Source of the DNA: PALSA-911 sp963743035
GTDB lineage: Bacteria > Pseudomonadota > Alphaproteobacteria > Acetobacterales > Acetobacteraceae
NCBI GenBank assembly: GCA_963743035.1
Contig: CAVUOB010000005.1
Location: forward strand, 310,001 to 374,000
Direction: 5' to 3'
Length of the DNA: 64,000 bases
Shown: positions 55,166-63,694 of the stretch, piece after piece
Position numbering within the stretch: position 1 is the first letter of the stretch
Layout: every line of letters starts with the position of its first letter
The notes under the pieces: model-generated
Told to the model about the DNA's origin: nothing
Seen by the model: the letters and a program-made list of their open reading frames with translations, nothing else
Database searches by the model: none
Translations under genes and position numbers: made by a program

Positions 55166-57099
55166 GCCGGACATGCGACGCGATCGGCACGATCGAGCGG
55201 CGGGCGAACCTCGCCGTGGCAGCCGATTTCGACGTGTTCGTCGACCTGTCGGGCAGCGATCTGCGAAGCCCCGGGATCGCCGATCACCTCGGGCTGTTGC
55301 GGCGCCGGTCGGGGCTGGCGGTCGAGGGACGGCGGATCACGCTCGCCCTGCCCCGCGGGGAAACGCCGTGCCATCCGGGATTTTCGGTGCCGCCCGGCAG
55401 CGCCGGCGAGGCCTTCGCCGCCGCCCTGCGCATGGCCGGCCTGGCCCGGCGCGGGCTGCTGGTGATCCGGGGCGCATGGATCCCCGGCAACGAGGCCGTG
55501 CTGGCGCTGACCGCATACCAGAATGCCGATCCGATGATTGCCACGGTGCAGCCACGCTTTGCCGCAGCCTCGGACGACCGGGTCATCGGCCTGCCGGGGT
55601 GTCTGCCGGGGATCGAGGCGGCGATGCTGCCGCGCGCGGCGATGCCCTATTTGCCCGAGACGTTCATCAGCCCCGAACTGCCCGCGCCCTTGCTGCTAAT
55701 CTCGCCCCAGGCGGTCGTGGCCGCCGACGCGGTCGGCCTCGGCGATTTCGATATGGCGCTGTCGCTTCTGCTGGTCAGCCTGCGGCGCCGCGGCTTCCGC
55801 AACCTGATCTGTAACCGCGTCGTGGCCGCGTTCCCATTCGACGCGGCGCTGGTCTATCCGCTGCCGGCCATCGCCGATGGGGCCGACGACCATCCCTGGC
55901 GGCAGGACGCGTTGCGGGCCCGCGCCTGGCTCGCGGCCATGCCCGAACGCGGCCTCGAGGCGATCCTCGCCGGCGGCATCGGGTCGGATGGGCGGGTGGA
56001 GCTGCTGCTGGATTGCCGCGGCATGCAGGATTATTATAACGGCACCACGCACGCGATACTGGGCTATCTGGACGGCATCGCGCAGCTGGATAGGCCACGC
56101 GTCGAAATCACCGTAATGGCGAGCGCCGCCGCCGCGCGCTTTCACGATCTGGAGGCGCGCTACGGCGATTTCCACATCCTGCACGATCATCCGCAAGGCA
56201 GCTTTCTGGTCGCGGTAAGGCTCGATCAGCCATGGGACATTCACACCATCGTCGAGCTGCATGAGCACGCGGTGTTCATCGCGTTCAACATGCTCGACAC
56301 GATTGCCTGGGACATCCTTTTCACCGCTCCGGCCGGGCTCGATCAGCTATGGCGCCTGCTGCCGCGGCTGGCCGATGCGTTCCTGTTCAACTCCAACTAC
56401 ACGCGCGATCGTTTCATGTTCCGGTTCCGGCCCGACCCGGCGATCCCGCTGGTCGTGACGCACCACAGCCTCGACCTTGAGGAGTTGACGCGCGGTTCGG
56501 TTGGGGCGGCGCCGTTCGAGGAGCCCTACATCCTGATCTTCGGCAACAGCCTGGACCACAAATGCCTGGCACCGACGCTGGCGAGCCTGGTCGATGCGTT
56601 TCCCTACACGCGCATCGTCGCCATCGGGGGCAACGGCGCCGGTTCGCCGCGCGTGACCGCGCTGCAGAGCGGACGGATCAGCGAAGCCGAAATCAACACC
56701 CTGATGGCCCGGGCGGCGGTGGTGGTCTTCCCCTCGTACTATGAAGGCTTCGGCCTGCCGGTCGTGCATGGCTTGGCGCATGGGCGCACCGTAATCGTGC
56801 GGAATTCGCCGCTGTGGCACGAGATTGCCGCCCATGCCGACCTGCCGGGCTGTCTGGTGCCCTTCAATGACGAGGTCGACCTGATCGAGGCCGTAGGGCG
56901 CGCCCTGCACGGCCTGCCCCTGGCGGGCTTGCCTTTGGGCGGTGCCATCGCCGCCGGTGACAGCGCGCCGTCCTGGCGCGATTGCGCTGGGCATGTCATG
57001 GAACTGGTCGGGAACCTGGCCTTCGCGCATGACGCGGGAAGCTGGGTCGAGCGGCAGGTGATCCTCAACCGGTTGGCGCCGGCCGGAGAGGGGCGATGA
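55162..57099 (+). CDS. Family 4/1 glycosyltransferase with long N-terminal region
   Basis: A 645-residue protein. The last 340 residues are GT-B: AFLFNSNYTRDRFMFRFRPD, YILIFGNSLDHKCLAPTLAS and the nucleotide-sugar motif VVVFPSYYEGFGLPVVHGLA (E-x7-E type). The first 300 residues are less conserved. It probably extends the surface glycan. Coupled to both neighbours by ATGA overlaps, so 52325-57992 is one operon of three genes. Confidence 0.87.
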   Translation: MSRTCDAIGTIERRANLAVAADFDVFVDLSGSDLRSPGIADHLGLLRRRSGLAVEGRRITLALPRGETPCHPGFSVPPGSAGEAFAAALRMAGLARRGLLVIRGAWIPGNEAVLALTAYQNADPMIATVQPRFAAASDDRVIGLPGCLPGIEAAMLPRAAMPYLPETFISPELPAPLLLISPQAVVAADAVGLGDFDMALSLLLVSLRRRGFRNLICNRVVAAFPFDAALVYPLPAIADGADDHPWRQDALRARAWLAAMPERGLEAILAGGIGSDGRVELLLDCRGMQDYYNGTTHAILGYLDGIAQLDRPRVEITVMASAAAARFHDLEARYGDFHILHDHPQGSFLVAVRLDQPWDIHTIVELHEHAVFIAFNMLDTIAWDILFTAPAGLDQLWRLLPRLADAFLFNSNYTRDRFMFRFRPDPAIPLVVTHHSLDLEELTRGSVGAAPFEEPYILIFGNSLDHKCLAPTLASLVDAFPYTRIVAIGGNGAGSPRVTALQSGRISEAEINTLMARAAVVVFPSYYEGFGLPVVHGLAHGRTVIVRNSPLWHEIAAHADLPGCLVPFNDEVDLIEAVGRALHGLPLAGLPLGGAIAAGDSAPSWRDCAGHVMELVGNLAFAHDAGSWVERQVILNRLAPAGEGR

Positions 57100-57992
57100 G
57101 CCTGCGCATCGTCACCATCGTCGCCCGCCATGGCGATACGACCTACCGTAATGCGCTCGATGAGCTCGATCGCTTCTATGCGAGGTTCCTGCCCGACGCG
57201 CGGCGCGAGACGATCGTCAGCGACAATTCCCTGGCGGAGACCTACCGGGAGCGGCTGTCGGAAACCGGTTTCCTGATAGGCGGATCGAGCTCGGCGCGGG
57301 AATTCTCCGCCTGGGACAGCGCGGTCGCATTCCTGGGCAGGCGCATTCTCGATTTCGACTTCGTCCATCTCGTCACCGCCGCGTTCCAGCAGCTCTATAC
57401 CGCCTATCTCGAACGTTTCGATACGCGCATGCTCGCTGCGGTCCGAGGCAGGGCAGTCGCGGTGGGGCATATCGACCGCTACAATGAGCCGGTCCGGATG
57501 TTCGGCCGGGTTTCCGAGTCCTGGCTGCGCTCTTCCTTCCTGTTCCTCCCGCCGGCCGAACTGCGCCTGCTCGGCTCGCTGGTTTCCGTGACCGATGGCG
57601 CAGCGCTTTTCAGTGGCGATCCTGCCAACCCCTTCCGGGCCGACGCGCCGCTCGATCACGGATACCGGGAGAACATCCTGGCCTGGCTGACCGGCGATGG
57701 CACCGGCCAGGGCACCATGTGGCATAGCCGTTTCAAGCTCGACCAGGAGACATTGGCGCTGTTCGAAGCCAAGACCCTGGCGATCCTGAACGAGCATGCG
57801 CTGACGATTCGCCTGCGTGCGCAGGGCTGCGCCAGCGTCGACGCGACCTGGCTTGCCACCCGCATGGCGCGCTTCGGCGGCACGGGGGTGCTCCAGGAGG
57901 CCATTCCACACTGGCGCGACCAATTGGCGGGCCGCGACGTGGACGCCATGCCGCTGGAGGCGGAAGACGAGTTGCTCGCGGGCATAACCTGA
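57096..57992 (+). CDS. Polysaccharide-cluster protein of unknown function
   Basis: A 298-residue soluble protein. Recognisable stretches are IGGSSSAREFSAWDSAVAFL, FDFVHLVTAAFQQLYTAYLE and GHIDRYNEPVRMFG; proteins with these occur in O-antigen-type regions and have a glycosyltransferase-like N-terminus, but I see no clear DxD site. The final part is helical. Function probably relates to glycan assembly from context only. Confidence 0.7.
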   Translation: MSLRIVTIVARHGDTTYRNALDELDRFYARFLPDARRETIVSDNSLAETYRERLSETGFLIGGSSSAREFSAWDSAVAFLGRRILDFDFVHLVTAAFQQLYTAYLERFDTRMLAAVRGRAVAVGHIDRYNEPVRMFGRVSESWLRSSFLFLPPAELRLLGSLVSVTDGAALFSGDPANPFRADAPLDHGYRENILAWLTGDGTGQGTMWHSRFKLDQETLALFEAKTLAILNEHALTIRLRAQGCASVDATWLATRMARFGGTGVLQEAIPHWRDQLAGRDVDAMPLEAEDELLAGIT

Positions 57993-58297
57993 GGCGGCTG
58001 CGATCCACCGTCCGCCCGGAATATTCCGGCGCAAGCCGCGGGACAGCCCGGAAAGCGGCATGTCCTCTGATCAGCGCCCTCGCCAGCGTGAGGCCTGCGG
58101 TCTGTTCCATCCATTTGGCCGCCCTCGCTGCGAACCTCGGCACGGCCGGCAGGATCGAAGGTGCCACGACCGCCAAACCCCGGCCGCTCGTGCGCGGCGT
58201 ATCGACACGCCCACCGACTACTGGACACATAATCGGGAATCGGTCATGAAAACGGACTGGCTGCCAGATCGGGGGCTGAAGCGGGAGCATTGGCCGC
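57993..58297. other. 305-bp gap without a supported gene
   Basis: An 85-codon plus-strand frame (58060-58317) and several minus-strand frames are present but have no recognisable domain and look like chance open frames. Some sequence may be remnant of a lost gene. No clear terminator or promoter stands out. Confidence 0.4.
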
Positions 58298-59041
58298 ATG
58301 AATGTGATCGCGAGTGAGCGCGGCGCGCCTCGCATAGAATACGATGCCATTTGGTCCCTGGGGACAAATTGCGAAATAGCGTACAATCTACGTGCATTCT
58401 ACGGGTCTCAGACCACTGGCTTATTGGATTGGACCATTACTCCTCTGTCGGCCCTGCTCTGGCTGATCGAGCGCGGGTTTCAGATGGTCGGACCCAAATT
58501 TTCTGATGAGCTGGATTACGTAGAGGCTGATGGCACCGACAGCGTTGCGCATATCCCCACCGGGATTCTGCTGCACCACGCATTCAGACGCGATGACAAT
58601 GACGCGATCACGCCAGAATGGCGCTCTGAAATACCTGCCGTCGCTGAAAAATATGCGTTCCTCGGCGACAGAATGGGGCGCCTTATTCGCGGTGCCCATA
58701 GGCCGCTGTTGTTCATCAACAGGAGCGGTTTGCATAGCGCCGTCACCCCAGATATCCGCTCACGCAGCGAGGATCGCGGCATTTACCGCGATGTACTCGA
58801 CATGTTTGAGAACCGTTACCCAGGCGCGAATCCGACCTTTGCCGTGATGAACGGCTCGGCCAGCGCGCTGGAGGTCGTATCCCACGATCCGCGTGTGGTG
58901 TCGGCGACGGTCCACCACAACGGCGACTGGCATGAGGGGATTGAGGGGCACTACGCCGGAAGTGCCAGCGGATGGCGAACGGCCCTGGCCTCACTGCCGA
59001 TCACAATGCCGCAGGCGGAGGCGGGTTCAGGAGGCCCGTAA
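58298..59041 (+). CDS. DUF1796 putative papain-like cysteine peptidase
   Basis: A 247-residue protein whose N-terminus IWSLGTNCEIAYNLRAFYGS (Cys25) followed by GLLDWTITPLSALLWLIERG matches DUF1796, a family predicted to have a papain-like fold and commonly placed in glycan gene regions. The candidate nucleophile is Cys25; His residues near HHAF and HHNGDWHEG could complete the site. No activity has been shown for the sequence here. It closes the polysaccharide region, and its composition is lower in GC than average. Confidence 0.75.
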   Translation: MNVIASERGAPRIEYDAIWSLGTNCEIAYNLRAFYGSQTTGLLDWTITPLSALLWLIERGFQMVGPKFSDELDYVEADGTDSVAHIPTGILLHHAFRRDDNDAITPEWRSEIPAVAEKYAFLGDRMGRLIRGAHRPLLFINRSGLHSAVTPDIRSRSEDRGIYRDVLDMFENRYPGANPTFAVMNGSASALEVVSHDPRVVSATVHHNGDWHEGIEGHYAGSASGWRTALASLPITMPQAEAGSGGP

Positions 59042-59151
59042 TTGCGCGCAAGTCGCTGCGAGCCCATGTCTCGGCACGTGTAGCGGGCCATATACTCGGC
59101 GAGGATCGCTTTCCCCGCCCAGGACGCAATTCTGCGCCGTACCGGCATCGA

Positions 59152-59178
59152 CGGGGGCTGAGGCAAAGCCCCCAGTCT
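59152..59178. repeat. Partial long-element hairpin (copy E)
   Basis: GGGGGCTGAGGCAAAGCCCCC resembles the outer hairpin of the long elements (GGGGCAAAGCCCC). Only this fragment is recognisable, so membership is tentative. The rest of the 180-bp gap between DUF1796 and the CoA-transferase gene carries a 17-bp duplication and no gene. Confidence 0.35.
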
Positions 59179-59210
59179 TGCTACCGGTAGGCACTTGCTA
59201 CCGGTAGGCA
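59177..59210 (+). repeat. Perfect 17-bp tandem duplication with a palindromic core
   Basis: CTTGCTACCGGTAGGCA occurs twice without change (59177-59193, 59194-59210), and each copy contains the palindrome CTACCGGTAG. It follows the CoA-transferase stop (minus strand). It may be an operator pair or a fresh slippage product. Confidence 0.6.
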
Positions 59211-59221
59211 GAGCCCAACCC

Positions 59222-60460
59222 CTACCGCCGCCGTTCCGTCAGCAGCACTCGGCTCTTGGCGAGGTTGGCGATTTCCTCGTTGGAATAGCCGTGCTGGGCC
59301 AGGACCTCGGCGCCGTGCTGGCCGAATTTGGGGGGCACGGCGCGGGTTCCTCCGGGGGTGCGGGAGAACTTGATCGGGGTGCCCAGGCCTTTGTAGTCGC
59401 CGAGTTCGGTGACCATTTCCCGGTGCAGCGTGTGCGGCGCGGCGGTGGACTGGTCCACCGGCAGCACCGGGCCGGCGGGGACGCCGTTGCGGATGAGGTG
59501 CAACGAGATCTCGTTGCCGTCCTTGTCGGCAAAGGCGGCGCTCAACAGTTCCGTCAGTGCGGCGCGGTTCTGCATGCGGTCGCCGTTGGAGGCGAAGCGC
59601 GGGTCGTCGGCCTTCTCCGGCATGCCGAGCAGTTCGCAGAGCTTGCGGAACTGGCCGTTATTGCCGCTGGCGATGAAGATCTCGCAGGTCCGGGTCGGGT
59701 ATTTGTCGTACGGGATCAGGTTCGGGTGCGGATTGCCGGTGGGCATCGGCCGCTTGCCGTTGAGGAAGTAGTTCGGCGCCTGCGGGTGCAGCAGCGACAT
59801 GCCGCAATCATACAGCGCCATGTCGATATACTGCCCGAGGCCGGACTGCTTGCGCTCATGCAGCGCCATCAGGATGCCGACGGCGGAATAGAGGCCGGTG
59901 CCCATGTCCACCATCGCGGTGCCGAGGCGCATCGGCCCGGTGGTGGGATCGCCGTTCACGCTCATCAGCCCGGTCATCGCCTGCAGGATGGCGTCGTAGC
60001 CGGGCAGGCCGCCGAGCGGGCCGTCGGCGCCGAAGCCGGAGATGCGGCAATGGATCAGGCCGGGAAAGCGCGGCAAGAGGTCGCGCTCGTAGCCGAGGCC
60101 CCATTTTTCCATCGAGCCGGGCTTGAAGTTCTCGATCAGCACGTCCGCGCCCTCGAGCAGGCGCAGCAGGACGGCCTTGCCCTCGGGCTTGCCGATATCC
60201 AGCGCGATCGAGCGCTTGTTGCGGTTGATACCGATGAAGTAGCTGGCATCGCCATCGAGGAACGGGGGGCCCCAGTCGCGCACCTCGTCACCCTGCGGCG
60301 GCTCGACCTTGATCACCTCGGCGCCGTGATCGGACAGGATCATGGTGCAGTAGGGACCGCCGAGCACGCGGGTGAGGTCGATGACCTTCAGGCCGGCGAG
60401 CGCGCCGGCCGAGCGCGCCAGGCCCTTCCCCGCGGTGACCGGGGTAAGCGTTCCATCCAT
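59222..60460 (-). CDS. CaiB/BaiF family (class III) CoA-transferase
   Basis: A 412-residue enzyme with LKVIDLTRVLGGPYCTMILS, DHGAEVIKVEPPQGDEVRDW, NRNKRSIALD and the catalytic Asp in AMVDMGTGLYSAVGILMAL. The family transfers CoA between carboxylic acids through a mixed anhydride on Asp. It begins directly after the stop of the beta-like subunit gene, as third gene of the operon. Substrate unknown. Confidence 0.92.
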   Translation of the reverse strand: MDGTLTPVTAGKGLARSAGALAGLKVIDLTRVLGGPYCTMILSDHGAEVIKVEPPQGDEVRDWGPPFLDGDASYFIGINRNKRSIALDIGKPEGKAVLLRLLEGADVLIENFKPGSMEKWGLGYERDLLPRFPGLIHCRISGFGADGPLGGLPGYDAILQAMTGLMSVNGDPTTGPMRLGTAMVDMGTGLYSAVGILMALHERKQSGLGQYIDMALYDCGMSLLHPQAPNYFLNGKRPMPTGNPHPNLIPYDKYPTRTCEIFIASGNNGQFRKLCELLGMPEKADDPRFASNGDRMQNRAALTELLSAAFADKDGNEISLHLIRNGVPAGPVLPVDQSTAAPHTLHREMVTELGDYKGLGTPIKFSRTPGGTRAVPPKFGQHGAEVLAQHGYSNEEIANLAKSRVLLTERRR

Positions 60461-61216
60461 CTAGGCAGCCTTTCCATCAGCAACGCGATGCCACACCTTG
60501 CGGCAGAATTCGGGATAGGTCTCCAGCATCTCGTCGCATACCGGACCACGCAGCAGCGCAAGTTCGCGTTCCCCGGGATCGGGCGTGGCGGGAACATCCG
60601 CCGGCTCGTCGTAATCGAAGCCGGTGGCGGCGCGGACGCTGGCCGGGGTTTCGCCGGGATGGACGGAGACCAGGGTGAACCGGGCCCGGGCCGGATCGAA
60701 CGAAAACACGCATTTGCCGGTGACCAGCGCCTGCGCCGTGCCGCGGCGGAACACGCCGGGTTCGGAGACGCCGGGGGCGGAGATGATGTCCACCTTGGGC
60801 ACGAAGACGCGGGCGGAATGCTCCTCGCGGAACAGGATGGTGCGCGGGGTCATCATGTACATGAACGCCGAGCCGAAGCTGCCGGGGAAGCGCACCTTGC
60901 TGCCGGGCCAGTCGCCGGTGCCGATCAGGTTGATGTTGGCCTGGCCGTCGATCTGGCCGCCGCCGAGGAAGAACAGGTCGATGCGGCCCTGGCCGGTGAG
61001 GTCGAACAGCTCGCGCGTGCCCTCGGTGAAGGGGTTGCCGCTGCGCTTGTGCAGCAGCGAGAGGCGGACATTGCCGCCGCCCTTCTTCACCAGCCAGCAG
61101 GCGGCCGCCGGGATCGGGCTGGCGGCGCCGACGGCGATGTGGCGCGCCGGCGGGGCGGCGGGATCGGTGATCAGCCGGGCCAGGGCGGCGGCCATGTGCT
61201 CTTCCAGCGTGATCAT
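60461..61216 (-). CDS. Class I CoA-transferase beta-like subunit lacking the catalytic Glu
   Basis: A 251-residue subunit of the glutaconate CoA-transferase/IpdB type (HIAVGAASPIPAAACWLVKK, DLFFLGGGQIDGQANINLIG, VFVPKVDIISAPGV). At the place where active transferases have Glu-Ser/Asn-Gly, the sequence reads LLHKRSGNPF with no Glu. IpdAB, which opens a ring in steroid breakdown, also lacks this Glu, so a hydrolase-type reaction is possible. Start at 61216 overlaps the alpha-subunit stop (ATGA). Confidence 0.85.
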   Translation of the reverse strand: MITLEEHMAAALARLITDPAAPPARHIAVGAASPIPAAACWLVKKGGGNVRLSLLHKRSGNPFTEGTRELFDLTGQGRIDLFFLGGGQIDGQANINLIGTGDWPGSKVRFPGSFGSAFMYMMTPRTILFREEHSARVFVPKVDIISAPGVSEPGVFRRGTAQALVTGKCVFSFDPARARFTLVSVHPGETPASVRAATGFDYDEPADVPATPDPGERELALLRGPVCDEMLETYPEFCRKVWHRVADGKAA

Positions 61217-62055
61217 TCGGCTGCCACCTTTGGGGCGACCGTTTGCGCGGTGTTGTAGACGTATTGGTCGAGGTATTGACGGAAGCCTGCCTCGGTCCGC
61301 GCCATTCTGGCGTATTCGGCGAAATGCGCGGCGTCGAACGGATGGATGTCCAGCAGGCCGATCGGCCAGGCGCCGCGCTCGGCGATCGCCACCGCCTCGA
61401 TATAGGTGCCGTTGATGGTGCCGGGGGCGAGGCGCTCGTCTTCCAGCAGATTGGTTTCCGACATCCGCTCCACCGTCAGCAGCACGCGGCGGGAGGCGTG
61501 GGCGATGGTGGCGAGTTCGCGGCGGCGGCCGACATAGACGTTGCCGTCCGCGTCGGCCATTTCGGCGTGGAAGATGGCGACATCGGGGTTGAGGGCGGGC
61601 AGCAGCACGATGGGGTCGGCGCCGTCGGAGGCAAACGGGTTGTCGATCACCTTCCAGTCCGGGCGATGGGCCAGGATGTCGCTGCCGATGACGCCGCGCA
61701 GCGGCATGAAGGGCACGCCCTTCTCGGCCGCCTGGAGCATGGTGTGCATCGCCGGGCAGGTGGCATCCGTCACGGTGAGGGTGCCGGCGGCGAGTGCCGC
61801 GGTGAAGCGCGGCGCCATGCCGGCCTCGCCCAGGGTGACGCCGCTGGTCTGGATGGAGGCGACGCAGCCGGCGCCGATCAGCAGGTCCGAGGCGTAGCCG
61901 GAGACGGGCACGCCGATCAGATGCAGGTTGCGCCTGCCGGCGCGCACGAGGGCGCGGGCCAGGGCGGAGGGCGGCAGGGAATTGTCCGGCGGCAGGGCCA
62001 GGGTGGCGCCGTCCGGCACCAGGGCCGCGAGCGCGTCGAGATCGAGCGGGGACAT
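61213..62055 (-). CDS. Class I CoA-transferase alpha-like subunit
   Basis: A 280-residue subunit with the family fold (LVPDGATLALPPDNSLPPSA; NLHLIGVPVSGYASDLLIGA; NPDVAIFHAEMADADGNVYV; VLLTVERMSET). It would form a heteromer with the beta-like subunit. First gene of a three-gene operon; the 196-bp divergent gap upstream must hold its promoter. Confidence 0.87.
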   Translation of the reverse strand: MSPLDLDALAALVPDGATLALPPDNSLPPSALARALVRAGRRNLHLIGVPVSGYASDLLIGAGCVASIQTSGVTLGEAGMAPRFTAALAAGTLTVTDATCPAMHTMLQAAEKGVPFMPLRGVIGSDILAHRPDWKVIDNPFASDGADPIVLLPALNPDVAIFHAEMADADGNVYVGRRRELATIAHASRRVLLTVERMSETNLLEDERLAPGTINGTYIEAVAIAERGAWPIGLLDIHPFDAAHFAEYARMARTEAGFRQYLDQYVYNTAQTVAPKVAAE

Positions 62056-62251
62056 CTGGCACCTCCCGGGGGTTTCCTGCCGTCTGGCGCCTCGGACCGC
62101 ATGCGATCCCGCCGACCGGCATTACGATGGCGTGAACGTAGACTGTTTTTCGCCTGTGGCACAATCGGGGAGGATGCCCCGGGCGCAGGCGTCCGCGCCA
62201 GGATCCAGGCCGGTCCGGCGCCTCCCTGGCTGCGCCTCGGAGGGCATCGTC

Positions 62252-63625
62252 ATGATCCAATACGATTCCATCGTCATCGGAGCGGGGCAGGCTGGGCCAT
62301 CGCTCGCCAAGGAACTCGCGGGCAGCGGCCGGAGCGTTGCCATCGTCGAGCGGAAAGGGTTCGGCGGAACCTGCATCAACACCGGATGCACGCCCACCAA
62401 GACCTTGATCGCCAGCGCCTATGCCGCGCACATGGCGCGACGGGCCGGGGAATTCGGGGTGATCATCCCGGCCGGCGTTCACGTGGACATGGCGCGGATC
62501 AAGGCCCGCAAGGACGCCATCGTGAGCCAATGGTCGGCTGCGACGGAGGCTGCCTTGCGGGCGACCCCGAACTGCACGGTCTATAAGGGCCAGGCGCGGC
62601 TGCTTTCCGCCCAGGAAGTGGGCATCGCCGACGATTTGCTCAGGGCCGGGCAGATCTTCCTCAATGTGGGCGGGCGGGCGGGCGTGCCGCCGATCCGTGG
62701 TCTGGAGAGCGTCGCCTACCTGACCAACAGCTCGATCCTGGATCTGGAGGTACTGCCGGAGCACCTGGTGATTATCGGCGGCAGCTATGTCGGGCTCGAA
62801 TTTGCCCAGATGTATCGGCGCTTCGGCAGCGAGGTCACGGTGGTCGAGACGGCCGCGCGCCTGATCGGCCGCGAGGATGAGGATATTTCCGGTGCGGTTC
62901 GCCAGTTCCTGGAAGCGGAAGGCGTGCGGATACTCGTGGGCGCCCGCAACCTCTCGTTGATGCCGGAGGGGAAAGGCTGCCGGCTGCAGCTTGAGAATGA
63001 CGCCGGTCCGGTCTCGATCGGGGGTTCCCATCTGCTGGTGGCCACCGGACGCCGCCCCAATACGGACGACCTCGGGCTGGAGCGAGCCGGCGTCGCGACG
63101 GACGCAAGAGGCTATGTCCGGGTGGACGATCAGTTGCGGACCAGCGTGCCCGGGATCTGGGCATTGGGCGATTGCACGGGTCACGGCGCATTCACGCACA
63201 CGGCCTACAACGACTTTGAGATCGTCGCAGGCAATTTGCTGAGAAACGAGGGCCGCAGCGTCCGCGATCGGGTTTCCGCCTACGCGCTCTATACCGACCC
63301 TCCGCTTGGGCGCGCGGGCATGACGGAGACGGAGGCGCGCGGGGCAGGAAAACAGGTGCTGGTCGGGCAAATGCCGATGTCGGACGTCGCGCGGGCGATA
63401 GAAAAGGGCGAAACGGCGGGCCTGATGAAGCTCGTGGTCGATGGCGGCACCAAGGAAATACTCGGTGCCGCCATTCTCGGGGTCGGTGGCGACGAGGCGA
63501 TCCATTGTGTCATCGACCTCATGCAGGCGCGCGCTCCGTACACGGTCCTGCAGCGTGCCATGCACATTCACCCGACGGTCGCGGAATACCTGCCTATGCT
63601 CGCCGGCGCGCTGGTGCCGGGCTAG
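62252..63625 (+). CDS. MerA/lipoamide dehydrogenase-like FAD-dependent disulfide oxidoreductase
   Basis: A 457-residue pyridine nucleotide-disulfide oxidoreductase. FAD site IVIGAGQAGPSLAKELA, redox pair Cys41/Cys46 in GGTCINTGCTPTKT, NADP site VIIGGSYVGLEFAQMYRRFG, second FAD motif GIWALGDCTG, and the C-terminal active-site His440-x4-Glu445 (MHIHPTVAEYLPM). It has neither the N-terminal metal-binding domain nor the C-terminal Cys pair of true mercuric reductases, so mercury reduction is unlikely. The ATG at 62252 gives a standard N-terminus. Confidence 0.9.
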   Translation: MIQYDSIVIGAGQAGPSLAKELAGSGRSVAIVERKGFGGTCINTGCTPTKTLIASAYAAHMARRAGEFGVIIPAGVHVDMARIKARKDAIVSQWSAATEAALRATPNCTVYKGQARLLSAQEVGIADDLLRAGQIFLNVGGRAGVPPIRGLESVAYLTNSSILDLEVLPEHLVIIGGSYVGLEFAQMYRRFGSEVTVVETAARLIGREDEDISGAVRQFLEAEGVRILVGARNLSLMPEGKGCRLQLENDAGPVSIGGSHLLVATGRRPNTDDLGLERAGVATDARGYVRVDDQLRTSVPGIWALGDCTGHGAFTHTAYNDFEIVAGNLLRNEGRSVRDRVSAYALYTDPPLGRAGMTETEARGAGKQVLVGQMPMSDVARAIEKGETAGLMKLVVDGGTKEILGAAILGVGGDEAIHCVIDLMQARAPYTVLQRAMHIHPTVAEYLPMLAGALVPG

Positions 63626-63694
63626 TTACGCCCATCCCGGTCATTCGCCGGTTGTAAGATGGTTCCGCCAAACAGACGTACGATGACCAGGTAG

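Noticed and set aside
58060..58317. 85-codon gene upstream of DUF1796
   Set aside because: Arg/His-rich translation without domain, overlapping the DUF1796 start in another frame.
62252..63625. Mercuric reductase
   Set aside because: The N-terminal metal-binding domain and C-terminal Cys pair are absent and no mer genes are nearby; only the general flavoprotein family is supported.
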